Shown: positions 45,683 through 55,754 of the stretch, piece by piece | Layout of the letters: every line of letters starts with the position of its first letter | How positions within the stretch are numbered: position 1 is the first letter of the stretch | Source of the DNA: Anthostomella pinea | Lineage: Eukaryota > Ascomycota > Sordariomycetes > Xylariales > Xylariaceae | Direction of reading: 5' to 3' | NCBI GenBank assembly: GCA_963556695.1 | Contig: CAUWAG010000012.1 | Span: forward strand, 3,286,001 to 3,350,000 | Length of the DNA: 64,000 bases | Notes under the pieces: model-generated | The model's input: the letters and a program-made list of their open reading frames with translations, nothing else | What the model was told of the DNA's origin: nothing | Databases searched by the model: none | Program-made: the position numbers and the translations under genes

Positions 45683-46562
45683 ATGGCTGGACTTCAAACA
45701 GCGGAGTGCAACTCATGTTTCGAGAACAAGCCGCTGACGGACTTCTTGCGAACAACATTGACAAGAAACTGTGCTCATCCGTCATCATCCTGCTTTGAAT
45801 GCGTCACATCCTGGATCAAAACACAAAGCGAGAACGGATTTGTGGAATGCATGTCGTGTCCGGACTGTCCCGAGCTCCTAGGATACGAAGAAATTCAGGA
45901 GCATGCCACCCCCGAGATCTTCGCCAGGTAAGAGCCTCTATTATGGCTGTCCTTCGCAAACTTGAACACATACTGAAGTCATCTTTGTGCAGATATCAAA
46001 GATCCACGATCGACCAGCTCCTTATGAAGCTTCCAAACTACATATGGTGCCCTTTGGGCTGCGGGACTGGACAAGTGCACTACGAAGGGACCAAGCATCC
46101 TCTGGTATCCTGTCTCACATGTCAGTGCCATTTCTGCTTCAGACACCAAATAGAATGGCACCACGACTATACCTGCGACGAGTATGATATCTACCGAGCA
46201 GATCCAGACAATTTCCGAAGCAAGGCGCAAATCGAGGCCGCTGTTGCCGATGCTCGAGCACTGGAGAATGAGAGGCTGATTGAGGCGATCGAAAGGGCTG
46301 ATCAGAACTTCGCACTCAGTTTGATGAACGAGGAAAAGAAAGCTAAACAACGACAGGAAATTGCGCAGAGACGCAGAGCTGAAGAGCAATAGCAGCGAGC
46401 TCGTGAGCAGGCGGAACTCGAGCGCCGGAAACGGGAACAACTGGAGAACGAGCAGAAAGCCGCCCGACTACGAGCCGAAGAACAGGCGACGGCTGATGCA
46501 TTTCACTTTTACGCGCAACGTTGCCCATCATGCAAGCTTCCGATCCAAAAGAATGGTGGCTG
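45683..46562 (+). pseudogene. RBR-type (RING-IBR-RING) E3 ubiquitin ligase, truncated
   Basis: Exon 1 is 45683-45927 and exon 2 is 45993-46562 (intron 65 nt, donor GTAAGA, acceptor TTTGTGCAG, phase matched). From MAGLQTAECNSC, a RING1-like set of Cys/His is followed by a clear IBR (YIWCPLGCGTG, VSCLTCQCHFCFRHQ, CDEYD). Then comes a long charged coiled coil and the start of RING2 (RCPSCKLPIQKNGGW). Exon 2 ends at a good donor, GTAAGT (46563), but the following exon with the catalytic cysteine of RING2 is not found; gypsy-derived sequence follows. In addition, codon EEQ-TAG at 46390-46392 stops the frame before RING2, most simply a CAG to TAG change. Such ligases transfer ubiquitin through a RING2 cysteine, so this copy cannot act. 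Confidence 0.75.
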
Positions 46563-46690
46563 GTAAGTGCTCAACCGACACCCTATATTTGAGGAGTAAC
46601 GGCGGGGGTATAGATGTGGGACAGCCGTAGATGTGGGACACCTCCCACACCCAAACCCACAATGTTCACTTATACACATCTCCATAGCCA
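46563..46690. repeat. Junction between the cut RBR gene and gypsy-derived sequence
   Basis: This follows the unused GTAAGT donor. TAGATGTGGGACA occurs twice (46611-46623 and 46628-46640), and the second copy faces an inverted CCTCCCACA. It may be an element terminus; I cannot assign it. Confidence 0.35.
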
Positions 46691-46699
46691 ATGAAGTCC

Positions 46700-47011
46700 T
46701 AGATACCGTAAGTACGGCATGCGCGAAACCACAACTTCGACATTTTATGACTCCCCAAGCCGAAACAGCTACGCCTTGCCAACGGGGAACGGAAAAACAA
46801 CGTCACCGAATTTGTCGCTGTGACGATGGAGGTGGATGGCCACATAGAAACGCTCCTCTGCTTACTCACAGACCTAAGCAACGAGCATCCCTTGATACTT
46901 GGCTTTCCATGGCTTCGTACACATAATCCCGCGATCGACTGGCGGACATGCGAAATCACGTTCCGCTCCGAGTTCTGCAACAGTAGCTGCTTTCACATAC
47001 GGCCTGCATAA
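46700..47011 (+). pseudogene. Gypsy retropepsin-end fragment
   Basis: From about 46775 the frame reads NGERKNNVTEFVAVTMEV, then HIETLLCLLTDLSNEHPLILGFPWLRTHNPAIDW, the conserved end of fungal gypsy proteases (LGxPWL..HNPxIDW). The catalytic D-S/T-G lies further upstream in intact elements and is missing or unrecognisable here. The frame stops at 47009-47011 and the coding sense continues in another frame, so it is disrupted. Confidence 0.65.
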
Positions 47012-47059
47012 GTCAGAGGCAGCCGTAAGGCGCCGAATCCAAGCCAGAAGAGGCAAAAG

Positions 47060-47584
47060 GTGAGGTTTGCAGACACGGTCGAGCTGCAAGACTGCTCACT
47101 CGATGACCTGAAAATCTCCTCTGCTACAAACTTCGCTTGGTTCTGTCGACAGAAAGGCGTCACGATCTCGAGGATCACTGCTGAACAACTGGAACACGCG
47201 AATCTACCAGACCTTGAGCCCCCAGACCTTGCCGAGTGCGACCTCCGACGGATCCTTGCCACTGAGGGCAGCCCTGAGGAGCACAAGGCGAGACTGGATA
47301 TGCGATACCACGCGTTTGTTGACGACCTGTTTGACAAGCATTTCATAAACAGGGTTAAAGACAAGGATATCAAGAAATACCTCAAGAAAAAAAAGCCCGC
47401 GACCGTGCAAGAGATCAAGAAGAAGCTGCCACCAGATTACCACAACCCTATCGATGTATTCCTGCCCTCCGAAGCGACAAAGCTGCCGCAGCATAGATCA
47501 TACGACCACCGTATCGACATCGAACCCAACAAATCCATCCCCAGCTCGAAGACTGTGACGGCCTGCACAGACCTTCCCACATGA
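47060..47584 (+). pseudogene. Gypsy polyprotein fragment between protease and reverse transcriptase
   Basis: The 174-codon frame holds the linker that precedes RT in fungal gypsy elements: YHNPIDVFLPSEATKLPQHR and YDHRIDIEPNK, matching the usual P-x-H-R-x-Y-D-H-x-I pattern. The RT palm motifs that should follow within about 100 residues are absent; the frame ends at TGA 47582-47584, at the deletion junction. Confidence 0.65.
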
Positions 47585-47732
47585 CAAGCGGATACTTCCC
47601 AATAGGGGAAGGATCTGACCAGAGGATCCTCTTAAAGGGGCAACCTCCCACTGTACCTATCTCTCTCTCTCTCTTCCTTTCCTCTCTAGTCTTGATATTC
47701 TCGTCAATAGAGTAATAGCTGCTTGCTGCCGG

Positions 47733-48148
47733 CCATGTCCCAACTCCTCAGTACGCTCGCCGTGACATCCCAGGACGACCAGAAGGGCCTCATCATCGTC
47801 CCAGATGACAGGGGACGCCTCCAGAGGAAGTGGGTGTTCAACAGAGTAACTGATAGCTTTTTGGATGAGAAGGAAGGTCTCCAGTACCAGATCGAGTGGC
47901 GGGATGGGACCACATCGTGGCAACCTGCTCGCAACCTCCAAGGATGTCACTGGATTATTCACGAGTTCCACTGCATGAACAAGGGTAAACCAGGACCCCC
48001 ATGGTGGTATCGCAAGAAGGAAGCCCTCGAGCAGAGGGACTGGCATGAAAGTAGGGCTGGGAGTGAATCAGAGTCAAGTGACAACAATTCGAATCGATCA
48101 GATAAAAACTCCGCTAAAAGTGACAATGACACTGATTTTGACGTCTAA
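47733..48148 (+). pseudogene. Gypsy integrase C-terminal chromodomain fragment
   Basis: The frame to TAA at 48146-48148 reads WVFNRVTDSFLDEKEGLQYQ, IEWRDGTTSWQPARNLQGC and HWIIHEFHCMNKGK. This is the chromodomain typically found at the end of chromovirus integrases (aromatic residues plus W-x-P and L-x-x-C-x-x-I), used to direct insertion to chromatin. An acidic Ser/Asn/Asp tail follows. It is separated from the linker fragment by about 150 bp that include a CT microsatellite (47658-47675). Confidence 0.65.
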
Positions 48149-48500
48149 ATCGCCTCATTTGCGGTCAAATGAGGTTTGGAAAAGGGGAGTACTGTCAGGA
48201 AGCACATCCTGGGAACAAAGGAACCATTCATGTACATATACATGGCCCCCAGGCCTGATTAGTATTGTAGCCCTCTGCAGAACAACATACATCTTTACCC
48301 CCCCATATGGTTCGCCTTCTGACATTAGGAATAACAGGAAGTCTACGTTTGGGCCGAAGCAGCTAACTAGAGGCAATTATAGGTGTACCGGAATGTCGGC
48401 AACATTTTCAGTGGAATCCCAGTCGCTTCAAACCCTGAAGCTATTCAATCGTACAGAAGGAGCTTAGCGAGGTGGATGTGGGATTGCAAGATCGGTTATC

Positions 48501-49084
48501 GCGACTTTTGAACAGATTCTTCCGATGCTTGTAGTCTAGAGGTGGCAAGCCGGCTATTGCATCTTAGACTGGGTCTTACGTTGAGGTACACTCAGCCCTC
48601 ATAAGTCTCCGTACGCGCATGTTGTGGCAAGATTCCAGACAACCAGCAGGAACAGTTAGAAATATTGGGAAAAGTGTGTTGAAATAAGCGTTAAGAAAGG
48701 TCAAAAAAGACCAAACTGTTTATTCCGGTGTGCTTATCCCGATTTGATAAATATACCGTTGCTTGCTGAAAGGGTTGTGTACAGAGACTTATGAGGGTTT
48801 AGTGTAGTATATGAACCCTGAAGATATATAGGCCTCGTTCTTGAAGTCGTAAAGAGATCAATGATTGCCTGACCTGGTGGTAGTTAATCGCGGTTGTCGA
48901 GCTAAGAATCATTGAGGACCTGGTTTCATAGGCACTCAAAGTTTGATAACGAGCTCTGAACACCACGACCTAGCCTTAGGCTCCGTGTCAAAGCACCAGA
49001 ATGAGTTGGCAAAAGGATGAGTTGATATCAAGCTACGACTGGGTCTGCCCGAATTTGACAGGCGCACCGCCTGCCTCTCTCTCG
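48501..49084. other. Gene-free stretch, possibly rest of the gypsy LTR
   Basis: No coding frame. A TATA-like GATATATAGG near 48820 and AT-rich tracts are compatible with LTR sequence extending from 48193, but no CA terminus or target-site duplication could be fixed. Confidence 0.35.
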
Positions 49085-50175
49085 TCATCTCATGGACAGC
49101 CGCGCAACGCGGCCATTCTCGCCAGATGCCCAACAAGCATGATTATTCCGACACTCCACGCTATCAAAAGTAGCACTGTCGGTGCCATGCCCCGTAATAC
49201 CGCCATCCATAGTGAAGTCGGATCCTGTAGGACCAACCGCAAGTGCCATACCACATAGCCCTGGCACCCAAGACGACCCGGATCGATAACCGCCGGGGAA
49301 AGAGGCAGACGCTTTCCAGGTTGCGCCTCCATCGTCCGACCACGCTGCGTTATTGGAAGCACCGGTGGGTGTCTCGTAGTCGCCCCCAACAGCAATCCCG
49401 TGCTTCGCGTCTCGGAACTGCACTGAGAAGACACCTCCTGCCGCGCTACCAGCGATAGAAGTGTTCGACTCTTCCCACCGGTGCCCATCCCCGCTCCTAA
49501 AGACTCGTCCTGGGTCAACACCTTTGGATGCAACATACCATCGGCCTGCCACCGTGGCGATGCAAGTCCCACTCGCAGCGAAGCCAAATCCGCCGTTTAG
49601 AGCCGGTGCCATGCCACTGGGTCGACCGTAGTCCACGTGTTGCCGCCGTCAAGAGTCTCAACGAGTCGAAATTTCCCATCAACCGGGTCGCTCATCGCCA
49701 TGCCGCGATCGGGACTTTCAAACGCTTTCCAGTCGTAGAAGGCCGCCGCCTCCTGGTTCGTGAAAGACTAGGTCCAACTAGAGCCCCCGTCTGTCGTGGT
49801 ATAGATGCGGGAATCCGTCCCCTCGCCAATGGAGAGAACTACGGCCTTCTCCTGCGACCAAGCCTCAATGTCGCGGAACTCGAGACCTGCATCCTCGTCC
49901 GACAGCGCCGGCCCGACAGATTGCCAGCTGAGACCGCCATTGATCGACCGAAGCACGGTGCCATTCGTTCCGGAGAGCCAGGCGATCTCGTCCGAAACAG
50001 ATGCCAGGCCGCGGAATCGCGCCTCGCTCCCGGTCGACACAAGCTTCTAAGAGAGCTTTGGCAAGTCGGTAGCTCTGGCGCCAACTGCGCGGCTTGCACC
50101 ACCGTCCACGGGCGAGGCGGCGACGTTGACGCGCGTCAGGCTTGCGGATAGCATGATGGACTGTAGGCGCACCAT
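49085..50175 (-). pseudogene. BNR-repeat/sialidase-fold (Ycf48-like) protein, decayed
   Basis: Reading down from ATG 50175, about 360 residues can be followed across three breaks. Typical beta-propeller repeats are present: GSEARFRGLASVSDEIAWLSG, TVLRSINGGLSWQ, RIYTTTDGGSSWT, RVFRSGDGHRWEESN, AWSDDGGATWK and WASGENGRVARLS. The SxDGGxxW asp-box motifs are clear. Breaks: TAG at 50047-50049, where relatives have tryptophan (TGG to TAG); TAG at 49768-49770; and a one-base loss near 49611-49621 (GTGGCATGG where GTGGGCATGG would keep frame). Fungal and bacterial relatives are exported or periplasmic propellers of uncertain role. The lesions mean no full product. Confidence 0.75.
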
Positions 50176-51062
50176 TGTAGCAGGGTGATGTTTTTCTTTG
50201 CTTTCTGCTGGCTATCTATCTATGTAGGCATACCGCTATCCCAACTCCGCACCGACGGGAGGAGAAGCGGGCGGTTTGTTGTGATTGGCGATTGGCGACT
50301 GGCGGCCAGCGATCGGCGCATGTCAGCTCAGTTAGGAAGGACGGCCTGGCATGCCTGGTCATGCCTGGTAGACGTGCACTAAGGGCCACATTCAGCCCTC
50401 CTGCAATACCTTTGGCTATACCTATGCAAGGCATTTGAGTGGGCTGGCTACAGGAAACCGGTAATGACCTAAACCAGAGAGCCGGGCACGAAGGCTGCCA
50501 GTGGGGACGCGGACAGGAATGAGAGCGGGAAAATGAAGACTAGCTTGATGCAGATCATCACACCTACGTATCTGCATCGAAGTCTTACATCCAGCTTATT
50601 CATCTTAACCTCAAATGTTTTCGAATGTGTTGTACCCTTTGTAAGGATGGTTTCCAAGATTAAACAAAGCCTTCCCACCTCTTTGTGTGACAAAGAGTAG
50701 GTCGAAAACAGTATAACTTCTGGCTCAAATTCCGGTTCCGGCGATCAAAGCGTCTGGGCCTAGAGATAAAATAGTAAAGAAGTGTCGCGTGGTCACGTGA
50801 CCCACTTGGGCTGGCATATTGCCCACATCCACTGCAGCTGCGCACCACCTCCAGACCTTCAACAACAACAACACCAATACAGCAGATATGCAACCTTTTG
50901 GCCTTCTTGCTGTGCAACAAGAAGCAATCTCACTGCAAAGACCAAACTTGTCCAAAGCATACCTGCAGCCTTCCCGTCTCTGCTGACTCAACGAGCAGCT
51001 CCATTACTGAAGTCAGAAAACATCGAAGAGCAGAACAATCTAGGCAGACATATGAGGACAGA
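50176..51062. other. Intergenic stretch before the 51063 gene
   Basis: About 0.9 kb with no supported gene. The right part (about 50760-51062) is CA/CAA-rich and probably contains the promoter and leader of the next gene. Confidence 0.35.
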
Positions 51063-52317
51063 ATGGCATCCTCAACCCCAGCCCCGCCCGGAACACCACC
51101 AGTACCACCAACGTACAAGGAACTCGAAGAACAAGTGGCGGGTCTTCAAACAAGCGTGGCGAGTCTTTCGAAACAGCGCGACGATTTAGAGCAAAAATGC
51201 GACAGATACCTTAATAGAATGGGTGAAATCCAGAATTCCTTCAAGGAGGTTACGCCAGATGACGCGAAGGAAGTAAGCATGGGATATCTTCGGTCACCGC
51301 GGGACAGACACTAATTATAAATTAGGATTACGACGGACTACTCTACAGCATCAAGTCGTGGGTTGAAGATTGGACAGATCGTTTCATCGACGACGGTCAA
51401 GCCTGCGACGAGTCAATCAAACGGGTCCGTCAAAACCCGGCAGTCGTTTCCGACTTCAAGAAGCTTCTCGCCGAATTTGGGGACATTACCAACGCAATCA
51501 GCTTAGGCTACTCCGAGGTCGATCAATCCCTTATTATCGCGCTCGTCATTCGCTATCTCGCTCTAAAGATTTTCCGCACGACTTTATGCGGCATAATGCC
51601 AGATGCGCTCTTCGTGATCGCAGAGATAGAGAAGTCTATACCACTCACCGCGGATAAAAACAGTAAGTAGACCGACATTGAATAGGCACCCTCCAGTTCC
51701 GCACCCAACTTAGTTCAGATATCGTTACTATACGTATTTGGAGAGCGCAGACTATGAATTTCTTGATGGCCCACGCAGACGACAAGACCGCTCGAACGAA
51801 TGTCATCGAGGGGCTGCTGGATCAACTATACGGATTCTTCAAGTTCATACCAACGCCGGGGCGGGAAAAAGCGTGCCGCGAATCGATCCGGACTGACCTA
51901 ATAGAGCCCGCTTTTAAACTTCACGAGAAGTTCATGACCTCGTCCGTGCTGTACTCCCTGTCAGCTGAGGACCAGTTGTTTTCCGGGGCGAGAATCAATC
52001 CAGGCTTGGCAATGGACAAGATAGATCCGCTTCTGAAAACATTGGAATACCTTGACGCACACAACCAAACCCCTCTCACCGCGGCCACTTTGACGCCCAA
52101 AATTTCTATTGGTCAAGTCCGAAAGGATCTCCTCAAGTTGCTTACCGTGCGACCAGGTATCATTTGGAGTTACGCCCTTACGGGAACTAATTTCGAGGCT
52201 CCTAAGCTTACCTATCAGGCGAGCGCGACGGTCAATTGGACACCCGATGAGAAGAAGAAAAAAAGGCAAGTACCCACGGAGGAGCAGACCTGGCTTCGGA
52301 CTGCAGCTTTTATATAG
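51063..52317 (+). CDS. Hypothetical protein, fungal, coiled-coil N-terminus
   Basis: Coding sequence: 51063-51272, 51326-51662 and 51719-52317, giving 381 residues. Donors are GTAAGC and GTAAGT; acceptors are ATTAG and TTCAG; introns are 53 and 56 nt in phases 0 and 1, joining exactly. Start ATG 51063 begins MASSTPAPPGTPPVPPTYK. Residues about 16-60 form a coiled coil (LEEQVAGLQTSVASLSKQRDDLEQK). The rest is alpha-helical-looking with SIKSWVEDWTDRFI, EFGDITNAISLGYSEVDQ and a C-terminal part VRPGIIWSYALTGTNF. I do not recognise the family; similar unnamed proteins of this layout are common in filamentous fungi. The splice fit and even codon use argue for a real intact gene in an otherwise decayed area. 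Function unknown. Confidence 0.7.
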
Positions 52318-52828
52318 AATCGCCGCTGGCGGGGCTGTCTGGTGGGCGAGGAGAACTATGCGACAGCAATTGTTTGGTGCAGTGGCACATACTGTCTTTC
52401 TTATGTAAGGTCGGGGTCACGGATACGCAGATTATTAGGGTCACAACCATTGAATGCACTTTCGCTATGTTCAGCCTCAGAGACCATTCAATTATGAATC
52501 GGGAGCGCGATGTAGACGCTCTGGTCCAGATCTTTTGACAAAATCTTCCACTACCTGTGTCACGTTTTTCTCCCATCATTCTCTTTGACTTCTGGGGAAT
52601 ACGATCCTCCTGGCAAAACGGTTGGCACAAAATGTGCAGCAATAAGATCGCAACTTGCCGTGGACCTCGTATTGACTTTGGCAACCCTCTCTACCTGACT
52701 AGGCATATGAAGACTTGGGTAACCATTTTTGGCCCTCCTTGAGCGGCCCTACCCTGAGCAACCTCGCAGTCACATGTACTCCCGTTCAGGCGCGCACTTC
52801 TCCTTTACGCCGTTTTCGACATCGCGCT

Positions 52829-53848
52829 TCATGTCTTATTCATTCGTCCAGACCTTTCCTTCTGCTTCGTTGTTGCAGCTGGACCTGAAGACGGATTGGC
52901 GGATATAGCTGCCTCCTTCCATTTGTATCTTTCCGGCCTTATCTTCCAGCCAAAATTCTCGCGGTTGAATGGACGTTTCTTCCAGAGACTGGGGTCTTTC
53001 CGCGACCTTAGCATTGTGATGTACTTCGTGTTTGGAAGTGCTCGATCCCAAATTCTCTCGCTTTCGGCGTGCTGGTCATTCCACATGTCAATGACCATGT
53101 CTAACTCCGCCGCGTCTGAGTAACCCTGGTCGTCCCATTCGAGTATGTATTCATGTGTGCTGTTCATCTTCACAAGCCGTTCAGGATGTTACCCATATTG
53201 ATATCACGCATGAGTATTCCACTGCGATGAATCTTTTTCAAATTTCGGATGAGCTTTGGCGCCATCTCGCAGCTCATTACCGCGTCGGCCAACCGTCGGT
53301 TTGTGTCGGGCAGTCCCAAGTACAGTGTGGATTCTGGAACGATATCGGCGTCGACGTACTCCTTAACAAGCACTTTCAATGGTCACCATGACCCTGAGTA
53401 TTGTGTCCCCAATTGTGTTCCCAGCCACGGTCGTCCACCTCCTTCAGACGCCGCTGCTGATTCTGATCGAGCATGATGTACCCGTGGCACTTGGCAGCAA
53501 TTCCTTCCAAATTAAGCTCTTTCAATCGTCCATAAGCACGCGCCTCGCATCCGAATGGATACAGATAGGCCAGCTCTTGGTCTTCTGTTAATTTGAGACC
53601 CCAGCAGTTTGGGGGTGCGTACTTTCGATAGAGAGTAAACTTGTGAAATGTCAGCCGTGTTGACCGGTACTTTAAGAGTTTCTTAAACTTGCAATTTTGA
53701 GAGCATATGTGACCCCGTTAATCCGCGCTAACCAGACGTGTGCATGCAGTCCCTTCCCAATGCGACGGATAAATTCGATGTCAAGTGCCGTCTCCGCTGG
53801 AGAGAATGGCTGCACTTTTGGCCCTGGTACACGTGGGAGCCATTCCAT
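52829..53848 (-). pseudogene. Fungal kinase-like (FTA2-type) protein, frame-broken
   Basis: Frames join in the minus direction from about ATG 53848. FIRRIGKGLHAHVWLARINGVTYALKI is a glycine-rich loop plus the A-x-K lysine. After a 5-base insertion (53688-53692) comes FKKLLKYRSTRL, then YPFGCEARAYGRLKELNLEGIAAKCHGYIML, the conserved middle of the family. A shift near 53380-53392 leads to LKVLVKEYVDADIV and KKIHRSGILMRDINMGNIL, a HRD-like catalytic loop. Another near 53170 leads to the tail with EWDDQGYSDAAE (DFG region replaced) and RPERYKWKEAA. The family is annotated as kinetochore Sim4 subunit FTA2-like and is expanded in filamentous fungi; most copies are probably divergent kinases. Three breaks make a functional product unlikely. 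Confidence 0.65.
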
Positions 53849-54953
53849 CACGGAAGCAGGTGTCTTGGAAGAGGAACATTGGCGTATGCTTAGTGGAAAC
53901 TCAGCAGGCGCTTACATTCCGGCGGGATAAAGCGATCTGGATGCGAGTTCGTATGTGGCTGATCTAATTGCACGGGCGGCCCTTGAAGACAAAGGCGACG
54001 AAAGCAACAAATCGTCCCATTTGACAATCACAATGAAAGGTCCGAAAGAGTCTGGTTTCGGGAAGACTGTAACTGGTAAAGAACCAAACCCCTTTTCGGG
54101 TCAACAATGTCTGCTTAATGTTGCCGAGCCAGCTCCAATGGAGGGTATATACCTACTCAGGAAGGTAGATGATTCCACTGGTCGACTGTAGATATGACGT
54201 TAGCGACTACGCAGCCTGGATGGGGCCTATATTGTGTATACACAATATCACGCAGCAGAGAGACAAATTCGGAATGGGCATATCATCCATGCTCCAGTTT
54301 AGATAAAAGGTTTGGTAAATGTCGATGGGAGCATCACCACCTAAAAACTGCTTCTTCGGCCTACTAGGTACCAAAGGTTGCGCAATTTGGTAAGCGAGCG
54401 GACAATCCAGTTGAAGGACAAGCGTAAGTGGCACGGCATGACAGGTGAGCTTTGCGTATGAGATTAAAATCTTCGGGCTGAGAAAGATAGCCGTTGACAG
54501 CTCGGCATATTTGCAGGCAGACGGACACGACCAGAGCCGAGCAATACGTGAGCATTTGCGGGCCGAACGCTAGGTGGCTCGTATCTAGAAGACGAGGTAC
54601 CTGTTGGAATAGGCTTGAACAATCAATCATAATACTCGAGTATGGGGTCAAGGTCATGATGTTGCTGATGGTTGGATTGAGAGGAATCTAGCTGGACTCG
54701 AAGGTCTGGCCAAGTGCCCTCTCAATCCACTATCTTATCTTATCTAATCATACATGTGGGTCCTGGTATAGATGGTTTGCAGTCTGGAATCGCATGGATC
54801 CAACAGTACCCAATCTTGCGGAAAAGTGACACCTCACAATGCTCAGCTTATAACCCCTTGTACGGACCAACGTGGAAGAGAATTGTTTAGACATAGGTTG
54901 ACATAGGCAACCTTACAGAATATCATCTACACGAATATTTGGACGTACAGATT
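53849..54953. other. Gene-free stretch
   Basis: Short open frames only (up to 97 codons), none with recognisable features. A near-palindrome CTATATTGTGTATACACAATATCA lies at about 54228-54250 (given in full because it is one site; halves ATTGTGTA/TACACAAT). Confidence 0.35.
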
Positions 54954-55754
54954 CTACATCCTCACCGTTCTACTCTTATAAGGAAAATACTTCTGACCCC
55001 TGTGATACATCGCCGGCAGAGCCGCGCTATTCCGCCCATTGCACCCGTCCTGCAGGCAAGGCAGACCACTATTCGCGAACGCGCTCCTCGAAAGTGGCGG
55101 TTTGGAACCGCTCCGTATCCGCGGAGTGGGTTGCCGCTCGGGGATGTCGGACTGTACGCGCTCGACGACGCTCAGGGTAGTGGAGCGCGGTCGTGTCTTC
55201 ATTCTGTTGATGTTCTCGACTGAGGCTTCGTTGATGGTGACTTCACCTTCGTAGCTTTCGAGCTGCTCGTCAGTGTCGAGGGGCGACGTCACTGATACGA
55301 GCGAGCACAGCGACTCGGTTGAGGCGTTTTTTTGGCTCGGGCAGAGGGTGTCGAGGTTAGACTTCTGTGCGAGGGGTGTCACTTCGGGGCTCTCGTCGTC
55401 TTCGTCTTCGTATTCCTCTTCGCCGGATGATAGTCCGTCTTCGGATTGGCTTGTTGCCTGCTCTCGCATGCAAGGCTTAAAGCGGGATTTTCTAGCATTC
55501 TCCAGCTGGCGAGGGTCGAATGACTCTGGCATTGCTTCGGCACAGGCCCATTTCTGGCGAAGGTAGTCTTCGTATCGCCATATGTCAAGGTCGCTTGTCG
55601 ATGCGGTGGTCAAGCCACTGGGCTGGCTAAGACAATACTGATGCTTCGGGATTTCGTCGTGGTCATCGGGGAGCTCATCAAAGGGTTTCCAGAGATTCAA
55701 AAGATCCACGAGGTCTGGAAGAGGCGAAGGAAATCTGCCGTTAGTGTTGCGCAT
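54954..55754 (-). CDS. Acidic, mostly disordered hypothetical protein
   Basis: A single open frame of 266 codons from ATG 55754. An N-terminal third that may fold (LVDLLNLWKPFDELPDD, WRYEDYLRQKWACAEAMPESFDPRQLE) is followed by an acidic run (GEEEYEDEDDESPE, about residues 112-125). The rest is a Ser/Thr-rich disordered region with SVTSPLDTDEQLESYEGEV and VERVQSDIPERQPTPR. No domain is recognised. The base composition is ordinary and the start codon is a true ATG, so it may be a real gene, perhaps one exon of a longer one whose 5' exon lies above 55754. Function unknown. Confidence 0.45.
   Translation of the reverse strand: MRNTNGRFPSPLPDLVDLLNLWKPFDELPDDHDEIPKHQYCLSQPSGLTTASTSDLDIWRYEDYLRQKWACAEAMPESFDPRQLENARKSRFKPCMREQATSQSEDGLSSGEEEYEDEDDESPEVTPLAQKSNLDTLCPSQKNASTESLCSLVSVTSPLDTDEQLESYEGEVTINEASVENINRMKTRPRSTTLSVVERVQSDIPERQPTPRIRSGSKPPLSRSAFANSGLPCLQDGCNGRNSAALPAMYHRGQKYFPYKSRTVRM

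Larger units (their letters stand above)
46691..48500 (+). mobile_element. Ty3/gypsy retrotransposon remnant with large internal deletion
   Basis: The order is gypsy-like but most is missing. It starts inside the retropepsin region (46700-47011), then the protease-to-RT linker (47060-47584), then jumps to the chromodomain at the integrase end (47733-48148). Purine-rich GGAAAAGGGGAGTAC, a polypurine tract, is followed by TGTCAGGAAGC at 48193, where a 3' LTR would begin. The RT, RNase H and integrase core are absent. The right end of the LTR is not determined; a TATA-like GATATATAGG near 48820 suggests it could extend well past 48500. Confidence 0.7.
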
